Under the pieces are notes generated by a model. That model was not told the origin of the DNA and did not search any database. It saw only the letters and a program-made list of their open reading frames with translations. The position numbers and the translations under genes are program-made. 64,000 bases of DNA from contig OY986965.1 in assembly GCA_963920575.1 (NCBI GenBank), forward strand, positions 9,686,290 through 9,750,289, given 5' to 3'. The DNA comes from Narthecium ossifragum. Its lineage: Eukaryota; Streptophyta; Magnoliopsida; Dioscoreales; Nartheciaceae. This document shows positions 12,601-24,362 of this stretch, in pieces. Position 1 is the first letter of the stretch. The number at the start of each line of letters is the position of its first letter.

Positions 12601-15578
12601 ATTTGAGGGATAAGAATGGTCGGTTAGAAAAGAACTTGCCTGTAGGTGATGGCTATCAACAACCAGAACCCTCGAGCACTTACGGCTATGATGAGCAACG
12701 AACACGAGAGTTGATAGACACTTATGGAAACTGCAGAGGGAAAGATACTTATCATAAGATGCTTCCAAACATGCAGCAACTTGATTCTAATGGAACAAAC
12801 AGTGGGAAAGCTACAAGAAAATGGCAGAGTTTTGAGGAAGAGGAATATGTTTGGGAGAACATGAGCCCAACTTTGGCTGACCGAAGTAGAGGAAACAGTC
12901 TTCCAACATTTGGACCCTGTACTTCAAGCTTAGCTACAGAAGGTGCTATAGGTAGACCAAGAGATACATTTCTGGAATCTGACTTCAGGGACAGTTGGCA
13001 TGGCCATGTTCATCTGCCTTCAGTTGATGACCGGGCCAGTAGATTTGAAGACAGGATTCCCAGTGGAGGGGTATGTGTTATCATGTCTCTCTTTTTCTTT
13101 AACACTGGAATAAAGTGCATGCATTGCATTCATCGTCTGCAGTATACTTTGTTGTTTGTCAAATAAGTCGGTTCTGAAACGGATAGATAAGATTTTAAAT
13201 CATTGCTTACGTGCAGAGTCATTCCTGCAAACTATCCTGCCTTGTGGCCTGCCATCTTTGGCTGTATGGTTTCCATATTTAGTCATCTTTGAGGCCGCCA
13301 ACTTTTTCATGTCATGGATTCTTATATTTGTCTTTGATTGGTTTGATATTTCGATATCAAAGCTTTTCTTATTGTTCAAAGATGATAAGAACATTGATTC
13401 TTTGTTGTTATGTTGGTTTTAAGAATTGTTATCCTTTGAGGATCGATTACTATTTTTTCTTCTATGATGGGCATGCGGTCTCACTTGCGTCCAGCTGGAT
13501 GAAATGATGCTTTTGTGTCTGATTTCTTGCTTAAAATTCAAACAATTCTTGGAAGCTCCCGCAACTTACATTGTTTTAGGTGTACAGTGTCAATACCAAG
13601 GCGATAAATTACCAAGTATATTTTTCTCTCCTTCAAGTTCCATGCTAGTATTGGCATGGTGCTGATCTTTGTCATCTACATGGTAATCCTTGATCATCTC
13701 ATAGATTTGTTTACCCCCACTCACTCTCATTCACAAGCAAAAACTTGTGGACACACATATACAAGCACAGTTGCACACGATTGTGCACACTTTTAGGGAG
13801 AAAAAAGTTCTCGGGGTCAAGTAGTCTCCTCTGGCACATCCTTTTTCTTATTTGATGTGCAACATGCTGTTTATTTTCGTCTGTTGTGATAATCAATACT
13901 GTGTTCCTTTAAGGGGCTATGTGTGTTTCTTGCAGTCTGGTCAGAGATTCTTGAATCAGAGGTATCTGGATGACATAGGAAGCAAAAAGGAATTACAGCA
14001 TCAAATTTCTTCTCATCATGCTCAAGAGCCATGGAAGTCGTCATACTTTATCCCCAAATCTTCAGGACAAAGCCTTAGCCCAAAATCACGGGGAAGAGTA
14101 CTTCCAATGCCTTTGTCATCAAGCGGAATGACGGTGTCAATTGTGCATAAAATGCCTGTCTCATATGATGATCCTGCTGATGCGGAAGTTCGACTTCGGA
14201 GGTCATCAGGCGCTCATTCTGATTCTTCGTATTTACAAGCATCCATAATTGAGAACCATCCAGAACTCAGGCCACATTCTCCACATACTTCTCCCATGAT
14301 GTGGCCTTCCGTTCATAGATCCCAACCCTTGCCTTTGCAGCCTGTTCCTCCACATCAGAAGCAGTTTCAAAGTTCACTGGATCTTGTAGAAGCCAGCAAG
14401 AAACTAGTTTATGAAGGATCTCACCGTTCTTCATTTTTGCCTCACCAGCAATATGTTCCTGATAGAAAGGGTTTGAACTTGGACAAGCTGATTGAATTTC
14501 CTAACCGACAGCCTTTTGCAATGCAGTACCAGCAAAGTCAGGAACAAGGGATGCGGATTCCAGCTGAGGAGTTTCATGGAAGCTTACTCCCCGCACCAGG
14601 TCAGATGGCGGCTCAGCATTTGAATCATGTACAATCACGAGGGCCAGGAGTCATTATGGGTTCGGTTTTGCCAAATGCGTTTCATGGAATGCCTTCTTCT
14701 CAAGCAATGTTCAAGATGAATGATCCCTCTGCACAACTACATGGTGCGGCCTTGCCTCCTTTGCCTCCAGGCCCACCTCCCACATCATCGCAAATGGGGC
14801 CTGCATCTGCTGCACCCACAAGTGCATTTTCAGGACTTTTTAATTCTCTTATGGAAAAAGGTTTAATTACATTAGGTCCACAAGGGCCATCTCAAGAGTC
14901 AGTTTCGTCTCAGGTAATTAAACTTGCTCGCATCTTCTTATTCTCGTCTTTTTGGAAAACTTCATGTTTGTTTGAAAAGTCCAGCATTTATATGTCTGGT
15001 TCTTCATTTTTGTCATTATGTTTGGTTCTTCATTTTTGTCATTGCTTTAACAGGACAATTTGGGAGTTGAATTTAATGTAGAGCTTCTTAAGGTGCGACA
15101 TGAGTCTGCAATAAGTGCATTGTATGGTGCTCTTCCAAGACAATGTACCACTTGTGGACAGCGTTTTAAGTCGCAAGAAGAGCATAGTAGTCATATGGAC
15201 TGGCATGTAACTAAAAACCGGATGGCTAAGAACCGCAAGCAAAAACCCTCGAGAAAGTGGTTTGTAAATGCAAAAGAATGGCTTAGTGGTGCGGAAACAC
15301 TAGGAAATGATATCTTACCTGGCTTTTTGCCCACAGAAGCAGTGACAGAGCAAACAGAAGAGAAAGAAATGGCTGTTCCTGCAGATGAGAATCAGAATCT
15401 TTGTGCACTATGTGGTGAGCCTTTTGATGATTTCTACAGTGATGAGGCAGAGGAATGGATGTATAAGGGGGCAGTGTACTTGAATGTTCCTGATGGAAAT
15501 ATATTAGGCCTAGATAAGTCGCAGTTAGGTCCAATTGTCCACGTCAAGTGCAGATCTGAATCATCCAAAGGTTTTTAG
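6609..15578 (+). CDS. PCFS4: PCF11/PCFS4-like pre-mRNA cleavage and polyadenylation factor
   Basis: Six coding exons join in phase 0: 6609-6917, 8312-8413, 8991-9248, 12252-13070, 13936-14913 and 15054-15578, giving 996 aa. All introns are GT-AG. Residues of about 58-185 form the CTD-interacting domain ([18 protein letters not shown]; exon 3 continues with FCEAYNQ). This domain binds phosphorylated RNA polymerase II tail during 3'-end formation. The middle is disordered and rich in Ser, Pro and Gln. A first zinc finger (CTTC at 853-856, H866, H869, H873) and a second one (CALC at 939 to VHVKC at 988, with EEWMYKG) match plant PCF11-similar proteins. The ATG at 6609 starts a GC-rich first exon. 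The protein ends SSKGF and lacks the short basic tail I expect in relatives. In Arabidopsis PCFS4 promotes alternative polyadenylation of FCA. Single intact host gene; high confidence in family, moderate in the exact paralogue. Confidence 0.92.
6918..8311 (+). other. Intron 1 of the PCFS4-like gene
   Basis: The donor GTCTGT follows CTCGAG and the acceptor is CTCCTGCAG. The intron includes a GA-rich microsatellite at about 7580-7640. No other gene is seen in it. Confidence 0.8.
7580..7640. repeat. GAGAGT/GAGTGA microsatellite
   Basis: Imperfect repeats of GAGAGTGAGAGTGAGAGTGT lie inside intron 1. Confidence 0.8.
9249..12251 (+). other. Intron 3 of the PCFS4-like gene, 3.0 kb
   Basis: The donor GTATGTTTTG follows GCTGTG at 9248, and the acceptor TTTTCCCTAG precedes GATCAACATGC at 12252. 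I recognise no coding remnant or transposon termini in it. It is mostly T-rich unique-looking DNA and much the longest intron of the gene. Confidence 0.8.
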
Positions 15579-18180
15579 AAGCTCGAGGGTATGTTTCTCC
15601 ATCTTTAGAGATGTTTTTAAAGGGATAACTCTACTTCATCATATGTTTGCTTGAATGGATGTGGTAGCACTAGTCCTTTGTAGTTGTAGGTTGATCTGGA
15701 TTTTTATTGTTTTTGCTACTTAACAACGATAAAGCAAAGTTAGTTGTCCTTTTAATTTTTACTAGGGCATGGAATAACCTTAGAAATCTTGTTTTAAGGT
15801 ACAGTTTTTTACTCTGATAGTTTGAAATATGTTACTATTTTTTTGATGATATTATTGGTTCAGACTATACCCCTAGCTTATTTTTGGTAGTAAATTCAAA
15901 GTATGTTCATTGACTCAGAACAGGCAATATGCATCATAAAGATACAGTCATCCACAATAATCTGAATAGTTACCAATCTCAAGAGCAATTTTTTGGCTCC
16001 ATTTTTATTTTGAAATCAGAACAAATAGATGATTTAAAATTTGAATGACGAATCCTCAGTAAGTTCCAATTTCCTTTTACTTGTCAAGGCAGAATAAGTT
16101 TTTTGGAGGCCTTGCTGCTATTTCCATAAACTCTACTGTAGTTTATTGACAGCTCTAGAGTTGGTTATTGTGGGTGATGATTTCTCAATCTTGACCTCTC
16201 TTAGACAGTATTATAGTGGTGGTGTTTAAGCAAACAAGCATAGGTATGATACCCTTCTTGTGATCACCACCTTTTTGACTTGGCTGAGACCTTTTTCTCT
16301 GAAACTTAACCCTGACAAAATCTCACATTGTAGGCTCATGATTAACCGAGTCAAGTTGCCAATCTGATTCATATTTAACCTGGTGAGCTGTCTACTAATT
16401 AGAAACTGCTTCTTTCGTCAGATGAGACCACTTGTCCCTTGTTGTAGGTTATTTTCTTATATCGATGAAATAACTGATTACACATTACACAACATTGTGA
16501 TACACAAAAAAAAAGTTATTAGTGTGATTGGCAGTTATGATTTTGCTTATTACAATCTCAAAGCTGTCCTTTTTATCTGATATAGCTTCTTGGAAAAGGT
16601 CATGCATCAATCAAAATGTACTTTTTAATGACTGCAGGTTATGAAACATTTGTATCTACAGAAAAATGTGAATTGTATACCAGCAAGAATTAACGTCTTC
16701 CTCACTTTATGCAGGAAGCCAAAGCCAATGATAAGGGAAAACAGGTTTGGCTAAATGTTAAGTTATCTGTAAATTTGAGGGAGTATAGCCTTGGCTTCTG
16801 GTATGCTTTATCTCATCCTCCTGATTCTTTAACCCAGCAATATTGCACCCTGATGTTAGATATTGTACATGTGAAATTGGATAATGTAACATGGGCACTC
16901 AGAAAAAATTAACAGCTTTCTTCAATCTGTCTCTGTTGCTGTCATCTTTCTTTATTTCAGGAAGAATCCTGTTGATTTTTCTAGTTCCCAAAGTCATGGA
17001 TATTCTCCCTTACATTAGAATAAGAGATCCTCTAGATTTTATCTTAGTTGCTTCATGTAACTCTGAATTTTTGGTGCTCACCTATGAGTTCTTCCTCTCC
17101 TTCCGGCTATTGTTCCATCCAGGAGAATCTGTAACCTTGCAGCCTTCCAGGCCACCTTGTTGGCACTTGGCAACATGTGGAAAGCCAGGTTGTCCTCCTT
17201 TGTGCAACACAGACTGGCTACTTTTTTAGTTGCCTTTGTTTGAAGAATAGCTTCTAATGATCATGTAACTTTGTATCCTTTGAATTGGAAAGAACTAGAT
17301 ATTGGCATATATATAGTTTTTACTTTGCCTTCGTATATATTTGTGGTTGGCCAAGGTTGTGCTGTGTATTCGCTTTGACCCCAGTCGGAAGAACGAGTGC
17401 ACAATCACCTATTTTATAAAGCATGCGAAAGGATAGCCATGCAGGTGTTGGTTTGATACGTGCTGCATGTTCATATCTTTTAGTCATGTTATAGATTTTG
17501 TATATGATGCAAAGCTTTGGCTTCCACGAGTAGGCTACATCGGTAGAGATTGTGGCGCCCAGGCCGAAATGGAAGTTGTTACTTGTTTGACTTTGGAACA
17601 GGGTTTGAATATGTTCAGGAAATCTCGAACTAGCTCATGAGAATTTATACATCCGAATATTGCCCGAGTTTTGATGGCCATTAGAGTGCCAAAGTGCGTG
17701 CATCCAGGATCCAATTGTTGAAGAACAGTTGTATGGTTCGTTAGCCATATATTGAGAGCTGTAATTGCTGTTTAGGGAATACTATCCTGGTTGGAAATTA
17801 GTATTTGTGGTCCAAAGAGGAACCTGATACTAATGCAATCCATCTAGTGAGCGTTCTTACCTCACCTTGTGAGCGAGTATTCTCTTGCTTGGTTGCTTCA
17901 GATTCTTGAGCTCCCCAGGTTAGCAGCCTCCAGAGACGAAGAATAATCCACAAAGGCCCCGAAGCGCCGATTATTCTTTGATTATAATTTGAGAATAAGA
18001 ACTAGAAATTAAAATTGCAATGAAAGATCATACTTGCTTTAGATTATACATCCCGAGCTCCTAGGCTTCATTCAAGGCCAGACTGGACAACATCCCTCCA
18101 ATTGCAGCAGTGTCCCTGCACTCGGGGCATGCCTTCAAAATTTCTGCTCGGAGACTCTCATTCTCTGCTCGTAGCTGTTG
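15579..18180 (+). other. Downstream region of the PCFS4-like gene
   Basis: T-rich sequence without a recognisable ORF. Weak splice-like sites occur (a GTATG near 15588; TTTATGCAG ending at 16714; TTTATTTCAG ending at 16961), so the 3' UTR may be spliced. Joining these segments to exon 6 gives an early stop, so I do not extend the coding sequence. Confidence 0.45.
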
Positions 18181-18310
18181 AATATATAAAATATATAATA
18201 TTATAATAGTGGTTAAACTAGTGGGTTGAGATTATAATATTTGAATTAACTATTAAATTAATTCAAATATTTGTACGTAAAGTGTATAAAATATATAATA
18301 TTACAACTCT
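18181..18310. repeat. AT-rich palindrome flanked by a direct repeat
   Basis: A perfect 14-bp inverted repeat, AATATTTGAATTAA at 18236-18249 and TTAATTCAAATATT at 18258-18271, has an 8-base loop. It sits between two direct copies of TATAAAATATATAATATTA (about 18185 and 18285). Confidence 0.7.
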
Positions 18311-18894
18311 CCAACGGCTCTATTTTTGCGTCAGCGCATGCTGACATGCGCTGACAGTTGACCTGAGCACCATTCCCACGACAAATTTTTGTTGCAATCA
18401 ATCCCCAAACACCGGCTAACCCATCTTTCTTTATTCCACTATTAAGTTAAGTTTTCGATATTTATACATTGAACCGTATAAAATTTATACTATTATATTA
18501 TTATATAAAATAGAGTAAAAATATGTTATAAAAAAGTATAATATTACCACCCCACCCAACCTGTTCGACGCCTCCACCGGCGAATCCCTCTCCTATCAAC
18601 GCTCGCTTATTTTCCATATCGGGCAGACGCCCGCTCCTCCGCCATCGTTAGCAACGATGCCCGTCCGTCCTCCACCGGTTCATATGGCTCGGCGGTGTTG
18701 AGGCCGTTCTTGCTGGCGCCGTGGTTGCCAGCGACGTATACCTACGATGGATGCAAAGAAGAATCGTATCACCACATGACATAGCATGGTGATGTGTCAT
18801 GGTCGTACACATCAATGCATCCCCATGCGGACCCACTTATATTAATATAATAATATTATTTAATATATATTATTAAAGTAAATATAAAATAAAT

Positions 18895-19345
18895 AATTTT
18901 TTGTATGATGTAGACCAATCATGATATGACATGTGACATGTGGACCCACTTATATGAATATTTTATTTTAGTAACATATTAATAATATTATTTAATACAC
19001 TACGCATATGTAAAATGTTTATACGCACGCAAAAGTTGTTATACGCTCATAAAAATGCATACAAAAATATTTATGGTCTCACAAAAATATTTGCACGTAG
19101 AAAAACAAACACGCATAGAAAATGTTACTACGCACGTAAACATTTTTATACCCTCATAAAAATATTTGCATGCATTTTTAGAAGCGCATAAAAAATTCTA
19201 AGCGCGTAAAAACATTTTCCTACGCATAGAGTATTAAATAATATCAATAATATATTATTATAATAAAATATTAATATAAGTGGGTCGCACATGCCACGTG
19301 TCATACCATGATTGGTCCACGTCATGTAATTTTTTTTTGTTTTAT
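18895..19345. repeat. Foldback MITE-like element
   Basis: Two arms of about 110 bp are inverted copies. The left arm (about 18901-19012) runs from a GTAGACCAATCATG block through GACCCACTTATAT to TACGCATA. The right arm (about 19220-19332) carries the complement (TACGCATAGAG ... AAGTGGGTCG ... CATGATTGGTCCACG). The 210-bp loop repeats TACGCACGTAAA and CTCATAAAAATATTTG words. A further GACCCACTTATATTAAT copy at 18829-18846 lies just outside. Confidence 0.65.
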
Positions 19346-19902
19346 GATTATTTATATATTGGCATCATCAAAGTAATATTAGGATAGATGGGATGGGATG
19401 GGTGTAAATGAGAGAGAAAAGCTTAACCCCATAGCATTTGATTAAGCGTTTGGGAATAAGCATGAGGATAAGAGGGATAATCCCCTTTTAACGCCACCCT
19501 TAACCCCAAACGAAACGGGGTGTCATTGTCAATGAATAGAAATCTCAGAATTCCTTTGTTTAAGCTCCTCGACTTCGCACTGACTTTCGAAGCAAGAGAA
19601 AAAAAATGGGGGAAGGGGCTCCAGGACCATAAAATGAACTTATCCCGTTAAAAAAACACTAAGCATAAGATTTGGGTTCTTAACACCATTTTACACCACA
19701 AAATACACATATACCCTTCTCTCATTGCCTTCTCTCAATTACTATCACAAGCTCCTCCTCTCTCAAATCCGACGTCGCAAGCAGCCTGATCTTCGCCGGT
19801 GGAAGATGAGAGGGGATAGAAGAGGAAGATGACAGGAAGAGGAGAGGACTGGCGGCGGTGGCGGCGCCGGAACCCAACCCCACACGAAAACTAACACACA
19901 AA
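19346..19902. other. Non-coding stretch before the protease remnant
   Basis: It includes GGGATGGGATGG microsatellite-like sequence and, at about 19441-19520, a fragment of the TTAACCCCAAACG MITE family also present at 5302-5775. No gene is seen. Confidence 0.5.
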
Positions 19903-20230
19903 ATGGAGGTCCTCCTGATCAGCATTAGCATTCTTTCATCACTTCTCCACCATGCTCATGCGTTAGCATTGGTGAACTCCACTGTTAGATTCAGCCTCAA
20001 GCTTCTCCATTGGGATAGCCCTGAATCCCCTCTCTACCAAGCCAACCTCACCACCGCGGAACGTCACCAGCAGCTCCTCCGCTTCCCAAAGTCAGACATC
20101 CGCTGGCTCGAGTCTAGCATTGCCGAGCAGCAGCCCATGGATAGAAGCAGCATCCGTCCCATCATCCAGCAAGAGAGGGGGAGTTACATCATTCAGCTCT
20201 TTATTGGTACCCCTCAGGCAACTACCCTCT
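19903..20230 (+). pseudogene. N-terminal part of a nepenthesin-like aspartic protease (truncated)
   Basis: From the ATG at 19903 the frame gives a signal peptide (hydrophobic ILSSLLHH segment). A propeptide follows that is typical of plant A1B aspartic proteases (RFSLKLLHWDSPESPLY; NLTTAERHQQLL), and then the start of the mature enzyme (SYIIQLFIGTPQ). The first catalytic Asp region that should follow is missing. Homology stops at about 20230, where a CT-rich minisatellite begins, and the frame runs on as Phe/Ser-rich sequence to a stop at 20356. Relatives are about 430-500 aa, so only the first quarter is left. A frame opening before the ATG needs a GTG start and is unlikely. Family call good; pseudogene status very likely. 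Confidence 0.75.
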
Positions 20231-20917
20231 CCACCTCATATTCAGCACAAAATTCTCTCATCTTCTTTTTCACTATTTTCTTTTTTTATTTTTCACTAAT
20301 GTTCACGAGTAGGTTTGGTGTATTCTCTTTTCTCTTTTTCACTGATGTTCACGAATGAGTTTGGTGTTCATGAGTATTCTCTTTTCTTTTTTTCACTATT
20401 CTCTTTTCTATTTTTGACTAATGTTCACGAATGAGTTTGGTGTACTCTATTTTCTCTTTTTCACTATTTTCTTTTCTTTTTTTTCACTTATGTTCATGAA
20501 TGGGTTTGGTGTTCATGAGTATTCTCTTTTCTCTTTTTCACTATTCTCTTTTATATTTTTTTACTAATGTTCACGAGTGGGTTTGGTGTATCCTCTTTTC
20601 TCTTTTTCACTGATGTTCATGAATGAGTTTGGTGTTCATGAGTATTCTCTTTTCTATTTTTCACTAATGTTCACGAGTGAGTTTGGTGTATTCTCTTTTC
20701 TCTTTTTCACTATTCTCTTTTTCACCATTCTCTTTTCTCGTTTTCACTTATGTTCACGAATGAGTTTGATGTTCATGAGTATTCTCTTTTCTCTTTTTCA
20801 CTATTCTCTTTTCTCGTTTTCACTTATGTTCACGAATGAGTTTGGTGTTCATGAGTATTCTCTTTTATCTTTTTCACTATTTTCTTTTCTCTTTTCGCTT
20901 TTCGCTTTTCTCTTTTG
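20231..20917. repeat. Minisatellite of TTCTCTTTTC and GTTCACGA-TGAGTTTGGTGT units
   Basis: Irregular repeats alternate a CT tract (TTCTCTTTTCTCTTTTTCAC) with a unit containing ATGTTCACGAATGAGTTTGG and TGTTCATGAGTA, in about eight copies of varying length. The Phe-rich open frames across it are repeat artefacts. Confidence 0.85.
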
Positions 20918-21182
20918 ATCCCCCGTCTTCGCCACCATTATAGTAGATCAACCACCAGAATCATTCACTGATGTCCCTACTATCCCTCCTATAGTTGTCT
21001 TAATGACAACGAGCTCCCAACTTCACTTTTCTTTTTTTCTTCTATTTTCTCTTTTCACTTTTCTCTTTCGATCCCCCGTCTCCGTCGTCATTCTCGTCAA
21101 TCAGCCACCAGAATCATTCCCTGATGTCCCTACTATCCCTCCTATACTTGTTTTAACTGACAACGAGCTTCCAACTTCACTT
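20918..21182. repeat. About 115-bp duplication, probably exon-derived
   Basis: GATCCCCCGTCT through CACCAGAATCATTC and CCTACTATCCCTCCTATA to CCAACTTCACTTTT occurs at about 20918-21030 and about 21070-21183, separated by CT-rich DNA. The second copy reads QPPESFPDVPTIPP, and the first keeps nearly the same frame. It looks like duplicated coding sequence of unknown origin. Confidence 0.6.
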
Positions 21183-22082
21183 TTTTCTTTTTCATTTTTC
21201 ATTTTTCTCTTTTATCTTTTTTTTTTCTTTTCTCTTTTATCTTCCCATTACATATCAACCCTTCAAATTTATCAGACAACCATCATCACCCACTAAACCC
21301 ACCTAATAATCACATCCATCTAATCCCACCTTCCTCCCATCTACACCGTCCATCAAATCACATTCATTCTTTCTCCTCCAAGCCTTCTCTTCTCTCTCGA
21401 TCACCTCCTCCTAACTCTAACACCGTTCACGACCGACCTTGGCGGTCTCATTCGCCGTCCACGCTGACCACGTCACCGCCAAGTCTTCTCACGGGAATTC
21501 CGCTGCTGGACTCCGGCCCTAGCCGCCTTCTTCAAGTCCTAGGCCAAGCCTCACCAACCCGCCACCTTCCCTGCTCATCTCCGTCGATTTCCTTGCCGAT
21601 CACCGCAAGCCGCTCGCCGATCTTGTTGCCGCGCTGTTTTGTCTCCAACCACACCACCATCGGACGCCGCCGCCCTTCCTGTGAACTTCCGCCGCCTCCT
21701 TCCTCTCCTTCCTTTCCGCCGACCGCCTTGCCCTACCCGACCAAACATCATCGCTCCGGCCTTCTCATCACCATGCCATCCTTCGCCAGAACCTCCACCG
21801 GCTCCAATCCCGGGCCTCACCACCCCACTACTGACCAAGGATGACTGGAGATCGGAGACGAGGTCGACGGGGCTCCACGAGGCGACGGGCAGCGAGGGAA
21901 AGAGCGCGGATGGGGTCGATGAGGCGCGGGGTGGAGAGGAGCGGCGGGGTAGCTTCCGCAGCGAAGGAGGTGACGGATCTCGGCGATGGTCGAGCTCGGA
22001 TGCGGTCTCCAATGGCCGGAAGGACGGCGTCGGTGAAGGGGGACCTCGGAGAGGTTGGAAAGGAGATGGGGCGGAGGGGAAA
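21183..22082. other. T-rich then GC-rich stretch, no assignable gene
   Basis: 21183-21300 is T-rich; 21390-22080 is strongly GC-rich, with open frames on both strands (Ser/Pro/Arg-rich) that match nothing I recognise. It could be a captured or decayed first exon, but no TIRs were seen around it. Confidence 0.4.
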
Positions 22083-22292
22083 AATTACGATGTTTCCAAA
22101 GACCAGAAGAGCTTGACCGAGAATGCTTGGTAACGACCTTTTAAGAATGGACTGATCAACGACATACTCAGCCAATGTTCTTTCATGCAAGATTGATGTG
22201 TTTCCAAAGACCAGAAGAGTGCTTGACCCATTGTAAAGCTTGTAGATTGTTGGATCTGCTGCTCCTTGAGCTACACATGGTGAATCTCTCAT
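22083..22292 (-). pseudogene. Ubiquitin-like domain fragment
   Basis: On the minus strand the frame reads STLLVFGN, ERTLAEYVVDQSIL and again QALLVFGN. This is the second half of a ubiquitin-like fold, and it resembles QRTLADYHAVDRSVLKVV in the intact gene at 29635-30705. The LVFGN segment is present twice because a short DNA block (GTTTCCAAAGACCAGAAGAG) is duplicated at about 22091 and 22200. No start codon or complete domain. Confidence 0.6.
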
Positions 22293-22299
22293 CCACCAC

Positions 22300-22610
22300 C
22301 TTCAAGGGGGGAATGAGAGATTCGCATCGAAATCTTAATGAATAGTACTTAAAGGTCAATTCGTCAAGATATATATTGGAGTTATAAAGAATTCTTTACT
22401 TCTCCGCGATTCCACTGTCCTCCAGTGGCCACCAAAGTGTTGTGGCAAACCAGATGCTCATTTCAACTATATATGTCACCGGAGGATACTGAAACCACGG
22501 AGAACTACAAGATTCCTCATAACTCGACCATATATCTTAACAGTATCGATTAAGATTTCAATGCGAGCTGGCCATATCCCCTGGATAAGAGATCCATCAA
22601 TCCAATAAGC
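22300..22610. other. Non-coding stretch between ubiquitin-like fragments
   Basis: No ORF or element recognised. It may contain further decayed ubiquitin-like sequence, since AATTAACGAGCC just downstream is coding-like. Confidence 0.4.
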
Positions 22611-22738
22611 TACAGGCTTTACAATTAACGAGCCAAGCTCTTTTGGTTTATGAAGACACCGCAGTCTCGCGGGAAAGAAAATTGGCAGAGTACGGCATCG
22701 TCGATCAGTCCATAATAAAGCTCGTTTGCGAAATATAG
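22611..22738 (+). pseudogene. Ubiquitin-like domain fragment, plus strand
   Basis: The frame ending in the TAG at 22736-22738 reads SQALLVYEDTAV then ERKLAEYGIVDQSIIKLV, the C-terminal half of a ubiquitin-like fold. An upstream segment (SYRLYN) is shifted by one frame. It lies opposite in strand to the fragment at 22083-22292. Confidence 0.55.
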
Positions 22739-22812
22739 TTTCATTTTAGATCCACCCATTGTCGCCTTCTAATAATAACACGGGCTACAAGAGTAGTGCT
22801 TCATTTTAAGAA

Positions 22813-23018
22813 GGGTTAATAACAATTTACTCCCCTCTAGTTTGACAATATGTCAATTTACCCCCTATAGTTTAAAACGTGACAAAACACACATTTAAGT
22901 TTTCAATGTGGTCCTTTTACACCCAAATCTCAAACGCCGTTAACCTGGCTGACGGCAAACCGGATAAATAGGTCACGTGCAACGCACATGACCCCCTTTT
23001 ACCGGTTTTGCCCGGTTA
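22813..23018 (+). repeat. Left TIR of the 22.8-28.5 kb MULE
   Basis: About 206 bp, inverted copy of 28334-28541. It contains a CACGTG-like CAC/GTG-rich core (GGTCACGTGC) and ACGCCGTTAACCTGGCTGACG. Confidence 0.9.
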
Positions 23019-23167
23019 AGCTTCATTTGCACCCCGCGAGTAAGATGGTTAACCCCCGGGGAGATTTATCTAAGGTTCCATCGCCCTTATCGCCGGAGTG
23101 AATCCGACTTCCACCACCGCTTCTTCGCCGGAGAGTCATCGTCGTCGACGAGACTAACATATGTTAG

Positions 23168-23863
23168 GTAAGTTTCCCCTCCTTTTGCCCTCTATTTCGG
23201 GTTTCTTTATCACCTCCTTATCTCGGGTTTAGCTCGTCTCCTCCCAAAGGAGGTGGATCCAATGCTTGTATGATGAGCCCGTCTACCAAAGGAGCATGAC
23301 TTGTTACATTTTATACATGGATGACCTACATTTGCTGACCTTGAATGATGAGCACCTACCTACTATGTTTACATATGTTTATAGTGGTCCCCGTGATGTT
23401 TACATATCTTTCGTGTTATTTAATCTTCTTAAATAATCTAAATTTGCTGACTTTGAATTTTTATAGTGGTTACAGTGATGTTTACATATGTTTCATGTTA
23501 TTTAATCTTCTGAAATAACCTGGATTTGCTGACTTTGAATTTTTATAGTGGTTCCAGTGATGTTTACATATGTTTCATGTTATTTAATCTTCTGAAATAA
23601 CCTGGATTTGCTGATTTTGGATGATGGACTGATTGTGGACCACATGTTCCATGTAAAGTTGTGGTCCCAGTGATGTTTTTTTCCTCTCATGGTTTACTTT
23701 AAACTCACATGATGATGTGCACATTGTTTAATCCGTCCACTAAGCTCGATGCCAATGTTATTTAGTGATTAATTGCATGTGCTCCAATGTTATTTAGTCA
23801 TCCTGCATGTACTCCATGTCATGTCCTCTATTGAATTGCTTACACACAATTTGTTCCATGTAG
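23168..23863 (+). other. 5'-UTR intron of the MULE transposase gene, with 85-bp tandem repeats
   Basis: The donor GTAAGTTTCC follows ATGTTAG and the acceptor CATGTAG precedes GATGGAC. Within it, about 23345-23610 carries three imperfect copies of an 85-90 bp unit containing GTGATGTTTACATATGTTTC and TTTGCTGACTTTGAATTTTT. Confidence 0.6.
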
Positions 23864-24225
23864 GATGGACTTCACACTCAATTTACACCATGGGGGACAT
23901 TTCCAACAAAGTCTTTTAGGCCCTTCACTAGTCTATGTGGGAGGTAAAGTGGATTACTTTGACCACTGTGATCCTGACACTATGGGGTACATGGATATGA
24001 AAGACATGGTGGAGAAACTAAATTACCCCACTTTTAAGAAGTTGTGGTATTTGATCCCAAATGCTAATCTCACAAAGGATAATTTGAGAGACTTGATGAC
24101 TGATCAACATGTGCTTGATATGGGACCACTGGGGTTAGAAGCATGGTATGTTGATGTCTATGTTGAACACATCATGAATCAGCCAGAAGAAATTCCAGTC
24201 CTCACTGGTCCTGAGGTGATAGAAG

Positions 24226-24362
24226 ATGAGGTTGTGCATCTGGAAGAGGATGAGGCTGTGCATATTGAAGAGGATGAGGTTGTGCATCTGGAAGAGGATG
24301 AGGCTGTGCATCTGGAAGAGGATGAGGCTATGCATCTGGAAGAGGATGAGGTTTTACATCTT
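24226..24362 (+). repeat. 24-bp in-frame repeat encoding EEDE(A/V)VHL
   Basis: About five to six copies of a 24-bp unit (GATGAGGCTGTGCATCTGGA core) code for an acidic repeat in the transposase linker. Confidence 0.85.

Noticed and set aside
16383..17229. Possible extra 3' exons of the PCFS4-like gene
   Set aside because: Splice-like sites exist, but joining them to exon 6 gives an immediate stop and no conserved tail.
20231..21296. Phe/Ser-rich ORFs
   Set aside because: Translation of a CT-rich minisatellite.
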